Below, one piece after another: positions 22,444-30,665 of a stretch of DNA of 57,083 nt. The translations under genes were made by a program, and so were the position numbers. Under the pieces are notes generated by a model. It was not told the origin of the DNA, did not search any database, and saw only the letters and a list, made by a program, of their open reading frames with translations. Numbering within the stretch: position 1 is the first letter of the stretch; the number at the start of each line of letters is the position of its first letter. This stretch comes from Bacteroidota bacterium (lineage in GTDB: Bacteria; Bacteroidota; Bacteroidia; Sphingobacteriales; Sphingobacteriaceae): contig JAEYZM010000037.1 of NCBI GenBank assembly GCA_023427985.1, positions 1-57,083 on the forward strand. The letters run 5' to 3'.

Positions 22444-23732
22444 TACTGAGGCAAACTAGTTCGTACCTTTGCTTTTAGTTCAAACAATATACTGTACAGC
22501 CCGAAGTTTGTGCGGTTGATGTAGATGAAATGCTTTACTCCACGCGCTTGTTTAAACTCTGGCATCTTAGACAATTGTTCTCCAAATTGATAAAGCTTAT
22601 TCATAAATTCTGGATTGTCGAAATTAAAATATTCCGACATATAGGGTTCAGCAAAAATGGAGATCATTTCTTTATACCATTTGTAATAAAATGCAATTTC
22701 TTGCTCATTGTCCTCTGGCAAAATCATTTCCAATTTACGAAATGCATCAAGTGTTAGCTCTTTATTTTCTAGGGTCTCTCTTTTAGTCAATGAGAAAAAT
22801 GGTTCGTAAAAATCTTCTGGTATTTCCTTAATGCATCCGAAATCTAAAACGCCCAATTTCCCATCTTTGGTAATTAAAAAATTCCCTGGATGTGGGTCGG
22901 CATGCACCGCTTTTAAAACATGCTGTTGGTAATTATAAAAATCCCAAAGCGATTGTCCAATTCTATTTCTTTCTTCCTGACTTGGATTCTCGGCGAGGAA
23001 TTCTTTTAAATGCTTGCCATCCATCCAATCCATGGTAATGATGCGCTGACTCGATAGTTCTGGATAATAATTTGGAAAAACTAAGTTGCTTAGATGTGCA
23101 CATGCCGAAGCGAATTTCTGAGAACGTTCTAGCTCTAATTCATAATCGGTTTCCTCCAACATCTTTTGCTCAACTTCCTTTAAATAAACCTCCAACTCTT
23201 TTTCAGACATCCCCAACAATCGGAATGCAAAAGGTTTCACCAATTTCAAATCGGATGAAATACTTTCAGCTACACCAGGGTACTGAATTTTAACTGCAAG
23301 CTCCTTACCATTTAATTCTGCTTTATGTACTTGCCCAATGGATGCAGCATTGCTGGATACCATATTAAAACGATCGTAGATTTTATCGGGACTCTTCCCA
23401 AAATATTTACTAAACGTTCTAACAATTAATGGGCCTGATAAAGGAGGCGCATTGTATTGCGATTTTGCAAATTGATTCACATAAGCCTTTGGTAAAATAT
23501 TTTTATCCATGCTCAACATCTGAGCAACTTTCAAGGCAGAACCTTTTAATTCACTTAATGAATTATAAATATCTCGCGCATTGTCCTCATTCAACTCTTC
23601 CTTGCTAATAGAAGGATCGAATAATTTCTTCGTATAATGTTTAATGTAATTACTACCAACTTTTACGCCCGTCTTAATAAATTTAGCAGAGCGCTCCACT
23701 TTTGTGCTGGCAATACTTTCTTGTTCTTTCAT
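22440..23732 (-). CDS. ABC1/AarF/UbiB-family atypical kinase
   Basis: The product (430 residues from the ATG at 23732) has the UbiB-like kinase fold: an N-terminal helix with LKGSALKVAQML (the KxGQ motif, here with Ala for Gly), AVKIQYPGVAE (the ATP lysine), HADPHPGNFLI (catalytic Asp) and LDFGCI (metal Asp). UbiB-type proteins act in quinone or isoprenoid lipid metabolism as ATPases. I chose the ATG one base after the stop of the TetR-like gene; the longer frame starts inside that gene. It is the last gene of the folE operon. The KxAQ change in the KxGQ motif is worth noting. Confidence 0.88.
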   Translation of the reverse strand: MKEQESIASTKVERSAKFIKTGVKVGSNYIKHYTKKLFDPSISKEELNEDNARDIYNSLSELKGSALKVAQMLSMDKNILPKAYVNQFAKSQYNAPPLSGPLIVRTFSKYFGKSPDKIYDRFNMVSSNAASIGQVHKAELNGKELAVKIQYPGVAESISSDLKLVKPFAFRLLGMSEKELEVYLKEVEQKMLEETDYELELERSQKFASACAHLSNLVFPNYYPELSSQRIITMDWMDGKHLKEFLAENPSQEERNRIGQSLWDFYNYQQHVLKAVHADPHPGNFLITKDGKLGVLDFGCIKEIPEDFYEPFFSLTKRETLENKELTLDAFRKLEMILPEDNEQEIAFYYKWYKEMISIFAEPYMSEYFNFDNPEFMNKLYQFGEQLSKMPEFKQARGVKHFIYINRTNFGLYSILFELKAKVRTSLPQY

Positions 23733-23733
23733 G

Positions 23734-24387
23734 TTATTTTTTGAAAGGAGAATTTCTGAATAAAAATTTTCCGTATTCAATCATACTGTCTAAAGGCGAT
23801 GTAGCCATTAAATCAAAAGTTACATTTAAGCCTTTTTCTATCGCCTCATCGGTTCGTTCGAAATCTGTGCTGTGGTCGTCTGTCCAGAAATTAATGATGA
23901 ACATCAATTGCAACCACAAAGCATCTTTGTATTTATCACTAATAAATTTACGTTCAATAATTTCTGTCGATGCAATACCTTGTTGGATAACTTCATCGGC
24001 ATACTCCTCGAACATTTTTTTAAAATCATTTAAAAAATATGGCATTGAGAATTGAACTTTTTTCACTTTTTTAAATGACCATGTTACATAACTTCTATGC
24101 GATTTCAAATGCTCAATCAATCCAAAATAAAACGATAAAATTTTCTCACGAGAAGAATATCCTTCGTACACATCTTGAGATTTAATGGTTTCTAAGGTAT
24201 GGTTAAAAAAGGATCTCCAAATACTCGATTCAATGGCTTCAAATCCACTGAAGTGTTTGTAAAATTCCGCTTCTTCTATACCAATGGATTTTGTGAAGGC
24301 ATAAATACTTTCAGGTGTTTTAGAATGCGTTAAAACATAGTCGATATACGCTTCTCTGATTTTGATTTTGTTGTCTGTCTTTGCCAT
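23734..24387 (-). CDS. TetR/AcrR-family transcriptional regulator
   Basis: The 217-residue protein has an N-terminal helix-turn-helix (about residues 8-55: IREAYIDYVL...YAFTKSIGIEEAEFYKHFSGFEAIE, given in parts) and a larger helical C-terminal ligand domain of a type often seen in Bacteroidota next to ABC1 kinases. It lies one base from both the flavin reductase and the kinase genes, so it is embedded in the operon, which suggests autoregulation. Ligand unknown; a lipid, quinone or flavin-linked compound would fit the neighbours. Confidence 0.78.
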   Translation of the reverse strand: MAKTDNKIKIREAYIDYVLTHSKTPESIYAFTKSIGIEEAEFYKHFSGFEAIESSIWRSFFNHTLETIKSQDVYEGYSSREKILSFYFGLIEHLKSHRSYVTWSFKKVKKVQFSMPYFLNDFKKMFEEYADEVIQQGIASTEIIERKFISDKYKDALWLQLMFIINFWTDDHSTDFERTDEAIEKGLNVTFDLMATSPLDSMIEYGKFLFRNSPFKK

Positions 24388-24388
24388 A

Positions 24389-25003
24389 TTATTTTAAACT
24401 TGCATAAGGCAAACGTGCTAATTTTTCGACTTTATAATAGGCATCGAGTCCAGCACATGTTATGGAATTTGCCTTATCTATATTTACAAAACCATCCTCT
24501 TCGATAATGGTTTGCTCAAGAATAACTTCTATTACATTTCCAATGACCAAGGATGTACCATTCAATGGAATTGGAAGAATCTCTTGTAATTTTAATCCCA
24601 ATTTAATTGGCGATTCCTCAACATAAGGAGCAGTTAAAAATTCTGAATAATATTCATTCAATCCAGTTTTCTTAAACTCTGATGTTTGAGCATCGTATTT
24701 TGCACTGCTTAGATGTGCTTGGTGATAAATTTGTTTCGTGACGTTATTGATAGTATAGTATCCTGTTTCTCGAATATTCTTTAAGGTTTGGTGTTCTTCG
24801 GTTTCAGGTCTAGCAATAAACCCAATGTAAGGCGGGTTTGCACCAATGTGAACGATGGAATTAAAAGGCGCCACATTGCTCACATCGGCAATACTTTTTG
24901 TAGCTATTAAGTTCAAACTTTTAAAACCCGAGATGGAATTAAAAAAATTGGCGCGATAGCGTTGAGGCATCTCTTCGAAATCTTTTCGAGTGTATGAAAT
25001 CAT
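24389..25003 (-). CDS. flavin reductase-like domain protein
   Basis: The 204-residue protein has the FMN-binding split-barrel of the flavin reductase family: GFKSLNLIATKSIADVSNVAPFN near residue 26, the HIGANPPYIGFIARPE core, HQTLKNIRETGYYTINN and YHQAHLSSAKYDA. Members reduce or bind FMN. It is coupled tightly to the SDR gene (1 base) and the TetR-like gene (1 base). The physiological substrate is unknown. Confidence 0.85.
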   Translation of the reverse strand: MISYTRKDFEEMPQRYRANFFNSISGFKSLNLIATKSIADVSNVAPFNSIVHIGANPPYIGFIARPETEEHQTLKNIRETGYYTINNVTKQIYHQAHLSSAKYDAQTSEFKKTGLNEYYSEFLTAPYVEESPIKLGLKLQEILPIPLNGTSLVIGNVIEVILEQTIIEEDGFVNIDKANSITCAGLDAYYKVEKLARLPYASLK

Positions 25004-25004
25004 A

Positions 25005-25724
25005 TTAAATCGCTTGATGATTAAAGGGCTGAAGTACTAATTCTGAAACTACACCAGAGCTTGGTTGCTGACATAAAAACCAAATGGAACGTGCAGCTTC
25101 TTCGGCTGTTACAAATTTATCTTTTTGTACTCTTAGGTCGATGTTGTCCCAGAAAGGAGTGTCGGTGCCTCCTAAGAAAATATTGGTGATTCTAATATCG
25201 GTACGTTTTAATTCCTCTCTCAATGATTTTAACATTCCATTCAATCCATACTTCGATGCTGAATAAGCCATTGATCCTGCCATTGGTGTTTTACCCAAAA
25301 CTCCAGGAAGGTTTATGATTAAACCTTTCTTTTGCTCTTTCATTTTTGGAACAAAAGATTTCAATAAATTGAAAACTGCAATTAAATTAATCTGTAAACT
25401 TTGAATGATTTCTTCCTCTGTCAAGTCTTCTAGTGATTTGATAATACCAATGCCACTTGCATTTATCAATATATCTATCGACGGGCATTTGCTATGGATC
25501 ACATCGGCCATTTGTTGTATTTCATTTTTGGCATTTTTCAAATCTATTGCGAAACAATTTTCATTGTCGATGCCTAGCTCATGTGCCAATTCTGCTAATT
25601 TACTTGCATCTCTTGCTGTCAAAAATAAATTAGCGCCCGACTGCTTTAATAATTTAGCCGTGTTTCTTCCAATACCTCCCGTGACACCAACAATCAATAC
25701 ATTCTTATCCTTAATACTCTCCAT
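25005..25724 (-). CDS. short-chain dehydrogenase/reductase
   Basis: The 239-residue enzyme has the classical SDR pattern: cofactor motif VGVTGGIGRNTAKLL at residue 12, the NASG motif in ILINASGIG, the catalytic YSASK at about residue 152, and a preceding LINLPG strand where the usual catalytic Ser is less clear. Its start touches the folE stop directly. SDR genes beside folE, photolyase or cryptochrome genes are common in light-induced clusters, so a role in pterin or lipid modification is possible; the substrate is unknown. Confidence 0.87.
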   Translation of the reverse strand: MESIKDKNVLIVGVTGGIGRNTAKLLKQSGANLFLTARDASKLAELAHELGIDNENCFAIDLKNAKNEIQQMADVIHSKCPSIDILINASGIGIIKSLEDLTEEEIIQSLQINLIAVFNLLKSFVPKMKEQKKGLIINLPGVLGKTPMAGSMAYSASKYGLNGMLKSLREELKRTDIRITNIFLGGTDTPFWDNIDLRVQKDKFVTAEEAARSIWFLCQQPSSGVVSELVLQPFNHQAI

Positions 25725-26408
25725 TTATGCTTTCATTTCTATGTATTGTAAAAATTCTTTTCTCACATCCGAATCGTTGAACCTTCCACTGAAATCAGAA
25801 GTAACCGTACTGCTGTTCACATCACCCACACCTCTAGACGATACACATAAATGGTGTGCATCTATAACAACTGCTACATCTTCTGTTTGCAATACTCGTT
25901 TCAACTCGTTAGCAATTTGTTTTGTTAATCGTTCTTGAACTTGTGGACGTTGTGAATAATACTGTACGATTCTATTAATCTTTGAAAGACCAATCACTTG
26001 TCCGTTTGAGATATATGCCACATGTGCTTTGCCTATGATGGGCACGAAATGATGTTCGCAATTACTGTACAAAGTGATGTTCTTTTCAACCAGCATTTGG
26101 TTGTATTTGTATTTATTTTCGAACATTGAAATTTTTGGCTTGTTCGCTGGATTTAATCCCCTGAAAATTTCTTTCACATACATCTTTGCAACTCTATGTG
26201 GTGTGCCTTTCAGGCTATCGTCACTTAAATCCAAACCCAACACTTGCATGATTTCTCTAAAATGCTTTTCTATCAATTCAATTTTTAAATCGTCATCTAA
26301 TTCAAAAGCATCTTCCCTTAATGGCGTTTCAATAGAAGTTGAAATATGTTCGTCGCCAATCATATCTACTATTTCCTTGTTTAAGTTCATTGTATTTGTT
26401 TCTGACAT
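25725..26408 (-). CDS. folE: GTP cyclohydrolase I
   Basis: The 227-residue enzyme converts GTP to dihydroneopterin triphosphate, the first step to folate and other pterins. The zinc and active-site motifs are clear: LYSNCEHHFVPIIGKAHVAYI, INRIVQYYSQRPQVQERLT and DAHHLCVSSRGV. The N-terminal 40 residues are an acidic extension. Folate and reduced pterins serve as light-harvesting cofactors in photolyases and cryptochromes, and the gene stands back to back with the DUF2256-cryptochrome pair. It heads a tight five-gene operon. Confidence 0.93.
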   Translation of the reverse strand: MSETNTMNLNKEIVDMIGDEHISTSIETPLREDAFELDDDLKIELIEKHFREIMQVLGLDLSDDSLKGTPHRVAKMYVKEIFRGLNPANKPKISMFENKYKYNQMLVEKNITLYSNCEHHFVPIIGKAHVAYISNGQVIGLSKINRIVQYYSQRPQVQERLTKQIANELKRVLQTEDVAVVIDAHHLCVSSRGVGDVNSSTVTSDFSGRFNDSDVRKEFLQYIEMKA

Positions 26409-26444
26409 AATTTTTCTGTTTTGTGTTCAACAAGACATTCCGAC

Positions 26445-26481
26445 TTTTGTTTAAGTTTTTACATCAAATAATTAAACAAAA
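26445..26481. promoter_or_regulatory. 10-bp inverted repeat between folE and DUF2256-cry
   Basis: TTTTGTTTAA (26445-26454) and TTAAACAAAA (26472-26481) form a perfect inverted repeat with a 17-base spacer, 37 bp in all, in the 110-bp divergent gap. A MerR-type protein, which binds repeats with about this spacing, or a TetR-type protein could bind it. Its position suggests joint control of both transcripts. Confidence 0.55.
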
Positions 26482-26518
26482 TATCAAACATCTAAGCCCC
26501 ATTTTTGTTTCCAATACG

Positions 26519-26662
26519 ATGAAAATGGTTAAGAAAGGGGATTTAGACCAAAAAATATGTGTCCATTGCAAGCGACCATTTATATGGAGAAAAAAATGGG
26601 AAAAGAATTGGGCCGATGTAAAATATTGTAGTGAACGTTGTAAAAGAGATTCAAAAAAATGA
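26519..26662 (+). CDS. DUF2256 small zinc-ribbon protein
   Basis: The 47-residue protein carries KICVHCKRPFIWRKKW and VKYCSERCKRDSKK, a treble-clef-like CxxC...CxxxC pattern of DUF2256. The family has no proven function but is often encoded next to cryptochromes and photolyases. I chose the ATG at 26519; the longer frame from 26423 would run through the inverted repeat in the divergent control region. It overlaps the cryptochrome gene by 4 bp (ATGA), so the two are translationally coupled. Confidence 0.85.
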   Translation: MKMVKKGDLDQKICVHCKRPFIWRKKWEKNWADVKYCSERCKRDSKK

Positions 26663-28092
26663 GTAAAAGAATTTTGGTTTGGTTTCGAAACGACTTAAGG
26701 ATTCATGATCATAGAGCATTGCTGGAAGCAGTTCAAAAATCCGAAGAAGTTTTGCCATTGGTATGCATCGACCCAAGAATGAATACCACAACCAAATTTG
26801 GCACTCGTAAGACTGGCGCGCATCGCATGCAATTTTATTTAGAAGCCGTTCAAGATTTAAAAAATCAATTGCGAAAAATCAATGGAGATCTTCTAGTAAA
26901 AATGGGGAAAGCAGAAGAAGTGATTCCAGAAGTTTGTCAGAAATATTCGATCAATGCGGTATATGCTTTTAAAGAGGTAGCATCGGAAGAGGTAAGAATT
27001 TCCGATCAATTAGAAAGGAATTTATGGAAACAAAAAATTCCTCTAACTTTATTTTTAGGCAATACCTTATACAATAAAGAAGACCTACCATTTCCCATCA
27101 AAGATATTCCGGATGTATTTACTACGTTTCGCAAAAGAGTGGAGCGCGACTCATGGATTCGTGAGTGTATGGATGCACCAGAGCGCATCACAATACCCGA
27201 AGGACTAGAGGAGTCGGGTGTTCCGGTATTAGAGGATTTAGGATTTGAAAAAATCGCAAAAAACAAAAACGCTGCAATCAATTATAATGGTGGAGAAAGC
27301 GAGGCTTTGAAGAGACTTGAGGAATATTTTTGGGAGAAAGATTTATTACAAAATTATAAGAATACAAGGAACGGATTGTTGGGGTCCGACTACTCATCAA
27401 AATTCTCAGCTGCATTATCTTTCGGTTGTTTGTCGCCACGAAAAGTCTATTGGGAAATTAAGCGATACGAGAAAGAACGCGTTGAAAACGATTCCACTTA
27501 CTGGTTGTATTTCGAATTGTTATGGCGCGATTATTTCCGATTCATGTTCAAAAAATATGGCAATGCTTTGTTTAGAGAAGATGGTATCAGGAAAATAAAA
27601 CGAACAAACATTGCACAAAACGAGGAAGAGTTATTCGAGCTATGGAAAAATGCGAAAACAGGAATTCCATTTATTGACGCGAATATGCTTGAATTAAAAC
27701 TTACAGGTTTTATGAGTAATAGAGGTCGGCAAAATGTTGCAAGTTTCCTCATCAACGATCTACATGTAACATGGACAAAGGGCGCTGCATATTTCGAAGA
27801 GATGCTCATCGATTATAATCCAGCATCTAATTGGGGAAATTGGGCTTATCTAGCAGGAGTTGGAAATGACCCTAGAGAAGAGCGTTACTTCAACGTACTT
27901 AAGCAAGCATACGATTATGACCCCAAAGGAGAATATGTTAAACATTGGATTCCAGAACTGAAAGATTTACCAGAACAATACATACATCAACCCTACCTAA
28001 TGAAAATTGAAGAACAAGAAAAATTTGGATTGCGATTAGGAAAAAACTATCCCAATCCAATCATTCAATTTAAAAAATTTGAACGGGTATAA
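26659..28092 (+). CDS. cryptochrome DASH
   Basis: The 477-residue protein starts with the photolyase domain (ILVWFRNDLRIHDHRALLEA) and has the FAD domain with KNTRNGLLGSDYSSKFS, LSFGCLSPRKVYWEI, ELLWRDYFRFMF, NRGRQNVASFLINDL and YNPASNWGNWAYLAGVGND. The motif block NRGRQNVASFL and the DASH-type YLAGVGNDPRE region separate it from CPD photolyases. DASH proteins bind FAD and a folate antenna and repair CPDs in single-stranded DNA or act as blue-light receptors. The gene is followed immediately by a broken (6-4) photolyase-like gene. Confidence 0.92.
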   Translation: MSKRILVWFRNDLRIHDHRALLEAVQKSEEVLPLVCIDPRMNTTTKFGTRKTGAHRMQFYLEAVQDLKNQLRKINGDLLVKMGKAEEVIPEVCQKYSINAVYAFKEVASEEVRISDQLERNLWKQKIPLTLFLGNTLYNKEDLPFPIKDIPDVFTTFRKRVERDSWIRECMDAPERITIPEGLEESGVPVLEDLGFEKIAKNKNAAINYNGGESEALKRLEEYFWEKDLLQNYKNTRNGLLGSDYSSKFSAALSFGCLSPRKVYWEIKRYEKERVENDSTYWLYFELLWRDYFRFMFKKYGNALFREDGIRKIKRTNIAQNEEELFELWKNAKTGIPFIDANMLELKLTGFMSNRGRQNVASFLINDLHVTWTKGAAYFEEMLIDYNPASNWGNWAYLAGVGNDPREERYFNVLKQAYDYDPKGEYVKHWIPELKDLPEQYIHQPYLMKIEEQEKFGLRLGKNYPNPIIQFKKFERV

Positions 28093-28387
28093 ATGAAGCT
28101 TCGACTTATTCTAGGGGATCAACTGAACATCAAGCATACGTGGTTTGAACATGTTGATAAAGATGTGATGTATGTCATGCGAATACAATAGAAGCACCAA
28201 AACAGAAAAAGATTCTTGTCCCTTCAATACATTGTATTGGAATTTCTATCTAGAACATGAAGATGTATTATCAAAGAATCCAAGAATAGGTATGGTTTAT
28301 ACTACTCTTCGTAAAATGAGTGCTGAAGATATTGATGCAATTAAACAAAAATCTAAATCGATATTAGATAATTTAGAAAACTTATAG
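28093..28387 (+). pseudogene. internally deleted FeS-type (6-4) photolyase / cryptochrome-related gene
   Basis: The ATG at 28093 directly follows the cryptochrome stop and begins MKLRLILGDQLNIKHTW then FEHVDKDVMYVM, which is the start of the bacterial FeS (6-4) photolyase family (PhrB type). After about 29 codons the frame is lost (stop at 28189-28191), and another frame from about 28172 reads the family C-terminus: CEYN, then TEKDSCPFNTLYWNFYLEHEDVL and a MVYTTLRKMS helix. A full gene would be about 500 codons, so about 400 codons are missing between. This is a scar of an internal deletion at roughly 28165-28180. The C-terminal piece could still be translated but lacks the FAD site. Confidence 0.75.
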
Positions 28388-28388
28388 A

Positions 28389-29102
28389 TTACTCTTCTAA
28401 ATTAGCTGTTTTTAGTAATTCTCTATGATTGATAATTTTAATTTTCTTACCAGAGAATTCCAACATATTATTCGATTTGAATTCCGACAACAGACGAATT
28501 GCAGTTTCTGTTGCAGTGCCTACTAATGTTGCTAATTCTTCTCGCGATAAGCTCACAGTTAATGTACTTCCGTCTGACTCTACGCCGTACATTTCTTTAA
28601 GAAACAATAGCGCTTCTGCCATACGTTCACGTACCGATTTTTGGGCTAAATGTAATATGGTATTTTCTGCCTGTTTTAAATTTTTAGAAAGCAATTGAAT
28701 GATCTGCATGGAAAGGTCTTTGTTTTTCTCCACCAAATCCAAGAATACATTTTTAGGAATAAAACATATTGAACAATCGTCTAATGCTGTTGCAGTACTC
28801 GTATAGGCATCGCCACTCAATAATGCTCGATAACCCACAACATCGCCCTCTTTAGCTAAACGCACAATTTGCTCACGACCTTCCATTCCCATCTGATGAA
28901 TTTTTATTTTACCATTGTTCACACAAAAAATGCCATGAGGATAAGCTCCTTCAGTAAAAATCTGTTGACCTTTTTTTACCGATTGACACCATTTATTTTG
29001 ATTTACAATTTGTAATTCTTCTTTATTCAGATGACAGAAAATGGATTTAAAACGAGCAGAACAATGCTCACAATCGATGTGCAAATCTTCTTTTTTAGCC
29101 AT
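28389..29102 (-). CDS. Crp/Fnr-family regulator with N-terminal cysteines
   Basis: The 237-residue protein has an N-terminal Cys cluster (Cys11, Cys14, Cys23, with Cys39 nearby: DCEHC...FCHL...WCQSV), a cyclic-nucleotide-type beta barrel (about residues 40-130, with GIFCVNNGKIKI and GDVVGYRALLSG), a dimer helix and a C-terminal winged helix with SLSREELATLVGTATETAIRLL. The recognition helix keeps the Glu and Arg that read TGA half-sites. Three TGAT-N4-ATCA boxes in this window are likely targets. The Cys pattern would suit an oxygen-sensitive cluster, but four ligands are not proven. It ends 1 base from the photolyase remnant. Confidence 0.85.
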   Translation of the reverse strand: MAKKEDLHIDCEHCSARFKSIFCHLNKEELQIVNQNKWCQSVKKGQQIFTEGAYPHGIFCVNNGKIKIHQMGMEGREQIVRLAKEGDVVGYRALLSGDAYTSTATALDDCSICFIPKNVFLDLVEKNKDLSMQIIQLLSKNLKQAENTILHLAQKSVRERMAEALLFLKEMYGVESDGSTLTVSLSREELATLVGTATETAIRLLSEFKSNNMLEFSGKKIKIINHRELLKTANLEE

Positions 29103-29141
29103 TACTAGGGGGTGTAATTTGTTGTAAATATAAGTATTATT

Positions 29142-30527
29142 TTACTCTTTTTGAAGGAATAAGTTTTGTATAAACTGTTTCTCATCTTTCTCCGTTAAGA
29201 AAATACTCAAAGGATAATCAACTTGAACACCTCTTCCTGCATCTGGATACCCTAAATGATACGTTATATGGTGCAATGGCACTCTCAATTTCATACCCGA
29301 ATGAGGTGTAATAATTTCTGGATAGGCTCTCCCATTATTCCCAGCAATAGTTCCACCTGATTCTTCGCCAATAAATTTTGCTTTAGTATATAATTTCAAA
29401 TAGGAAGCTAATAAACTTGAAGAGGAAACCGATTTCCCATCTATCCAAACATAAATTTCCGGATTAAAGTCTTTGTCTTTTTTAGATTTGAATTCGTAGC
29501 GATATTTTTTCAGGCCACTTTCCGACCAGCGTTGTCCTTGAGGAATTACATCGTACAATAATTTTGAAAGTAGCCATTGGCTATATCCTTTAAATTTAAG
29601 TCTGCTACCAAGCTTTGTATTTTTCTTACGCTCAGCATACATATATATATCGGAAGGAATCAAATGGTTTAATAAATCAAAAGCATGATAGATGTTGCCT
29701 CCAGTATTTGCTCTTAAATCAATAAGTATTGTTTTCACCGAATCCTTTTTCATTTTCTGAAATGCTTCGGCATAAAAGGCTTTACTAATTTTTTTAAACG
29801 AAGAGATTTTCAATATGCGTACATCTTTATAATTTTTATTTTTCAGAAAATATACTGAAGCACTCGTATCTGTCTTTTGCCAGTCGGCCCATTGATACGA
29901 AAGGTTCTTCGCAGTATATTTAATGGTACGTTCTATCGGAATTTTCTTCAATCCATTTTTTGTTTCAAACTCCACAACACATATGGTAGGTACATTGTAG
30001 AAAGCATTGAAATAGGTATTGAAGTTAGAAGCTATCACCGAATTTGTAAAAGTTTGCACATTCCCATCGCCGCTCTTCAACATCAGCATTCTACTAACAA
30101 TTTCAATACTTGGGATATTATTAATTGAAATGATTTTCATCCAAGAAGTATCCGGCAATAATTCCTTTATATTTTTTGCATAGAGATTACCATTATGAAT
30201 TAGAATGTTGAAATTGAAAAAGTTTTTCGATTGCAAGACAAGTGTATTACTTGCCGATGTGTGCACGCAACGAACGGTGGCCATTAATGTATTGATTTTT
30301 TCTCCCAGCTCATTTTTTGAAATGGAATCCACAATCCCACGATTCAAGTAGTCGAAGACCCAATCGAATTCTTCTTCCTTGGTATATCTGAAAACTGATG
30401 GATGTGCTTGTTTCAAGACATCGTAGGTAAATTGTAAGTCGGCCTTCGCTTGCTCTGCACTGTATTTCTGAGCAATGGATAAAATTGAACTATTTAAGAA
30501 TACTAAAAAGAATATTATAAATCTCAT
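29142..30527 (-). CDS. S41-family peptidase, exported
   Basis: The 461-residue protein starts with a signal peptide (residues 1-19, ending SIAQ). It shows the S41 (C-terminal processing peptidase-like) core: TILIDLRANTGGNIYHAF at about residue 270, WIDGKSVSSSSLLASYLK with the Ser nucleophile region at about residue 350, and FIGEESGGTIAGNNG afterwards. S41 proteases act in the periplasm or outside. The first 200 residues are a less conserved helical and PDZ-like part. It is a single gene on the minus strand between the Crp/Fnr gene and a divergent T9SS gene. Substrate unknown. Confidence 0.85.
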   Translation of the reverse strand: MRFIIFFLVFLNSSILSIAQKYSAEQAKADLQFTYDVLKQAHPSVFRYTKEEEFDWVFDYLNRGIVDSISKNELGEKINTLMATVRCVHTSASNTLVLQSKNFFNFNILIHNGNLYAKNIKELLPDTSWMKIISINNIPSIEIVSRMLMLKSGDGNVQTFTNSVIASNFNTYFNAFYNVPTICVVEFETKNGLKKIPIERTIKYTAKNLSYQWADWQKTDTSASVYFLKNKNYKDVRILKISSFKKISKAFYAEAFQKMKKDSVKTILIDLRANTGGNIYHAFDLLNHLIPSDIYMYAERKKNTKLGSRLKFKGYSQWLLSKLLYDVIPQGQRWSESGLKKYRYEFKSKKDKDFNPEIYVWIDGKSVSSSSLLASYLKLYTKAKFIGEESGGTIAGNNGRAYPEIITPHSGMKLRVPLHHITYHLGYPDAGRGVQVDYPLSIFLTEKDEKQFIQNLFLQKE

Positions 30528-30665
30528 ACTTGGTTAGATGCTATTAAATCAAATGTACTAAATAATTACAGAAGCATACCATCTATTGGGTATTTAAAAT
30601 ACACTTGGAATGGTATAGGATAGGATGAATACATCTGCTTCTTTTGTATACGAATCTACATTAAA

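Noticed and set aside
28172..28387. Stand-alone small gene of 71 codons after cryptochrome
   Set aside because: Its sequence is the C-terminus of the FeS photolyase family, with the matching N-terminus just upstream in another frame, so a deletion remnant is the better reading.
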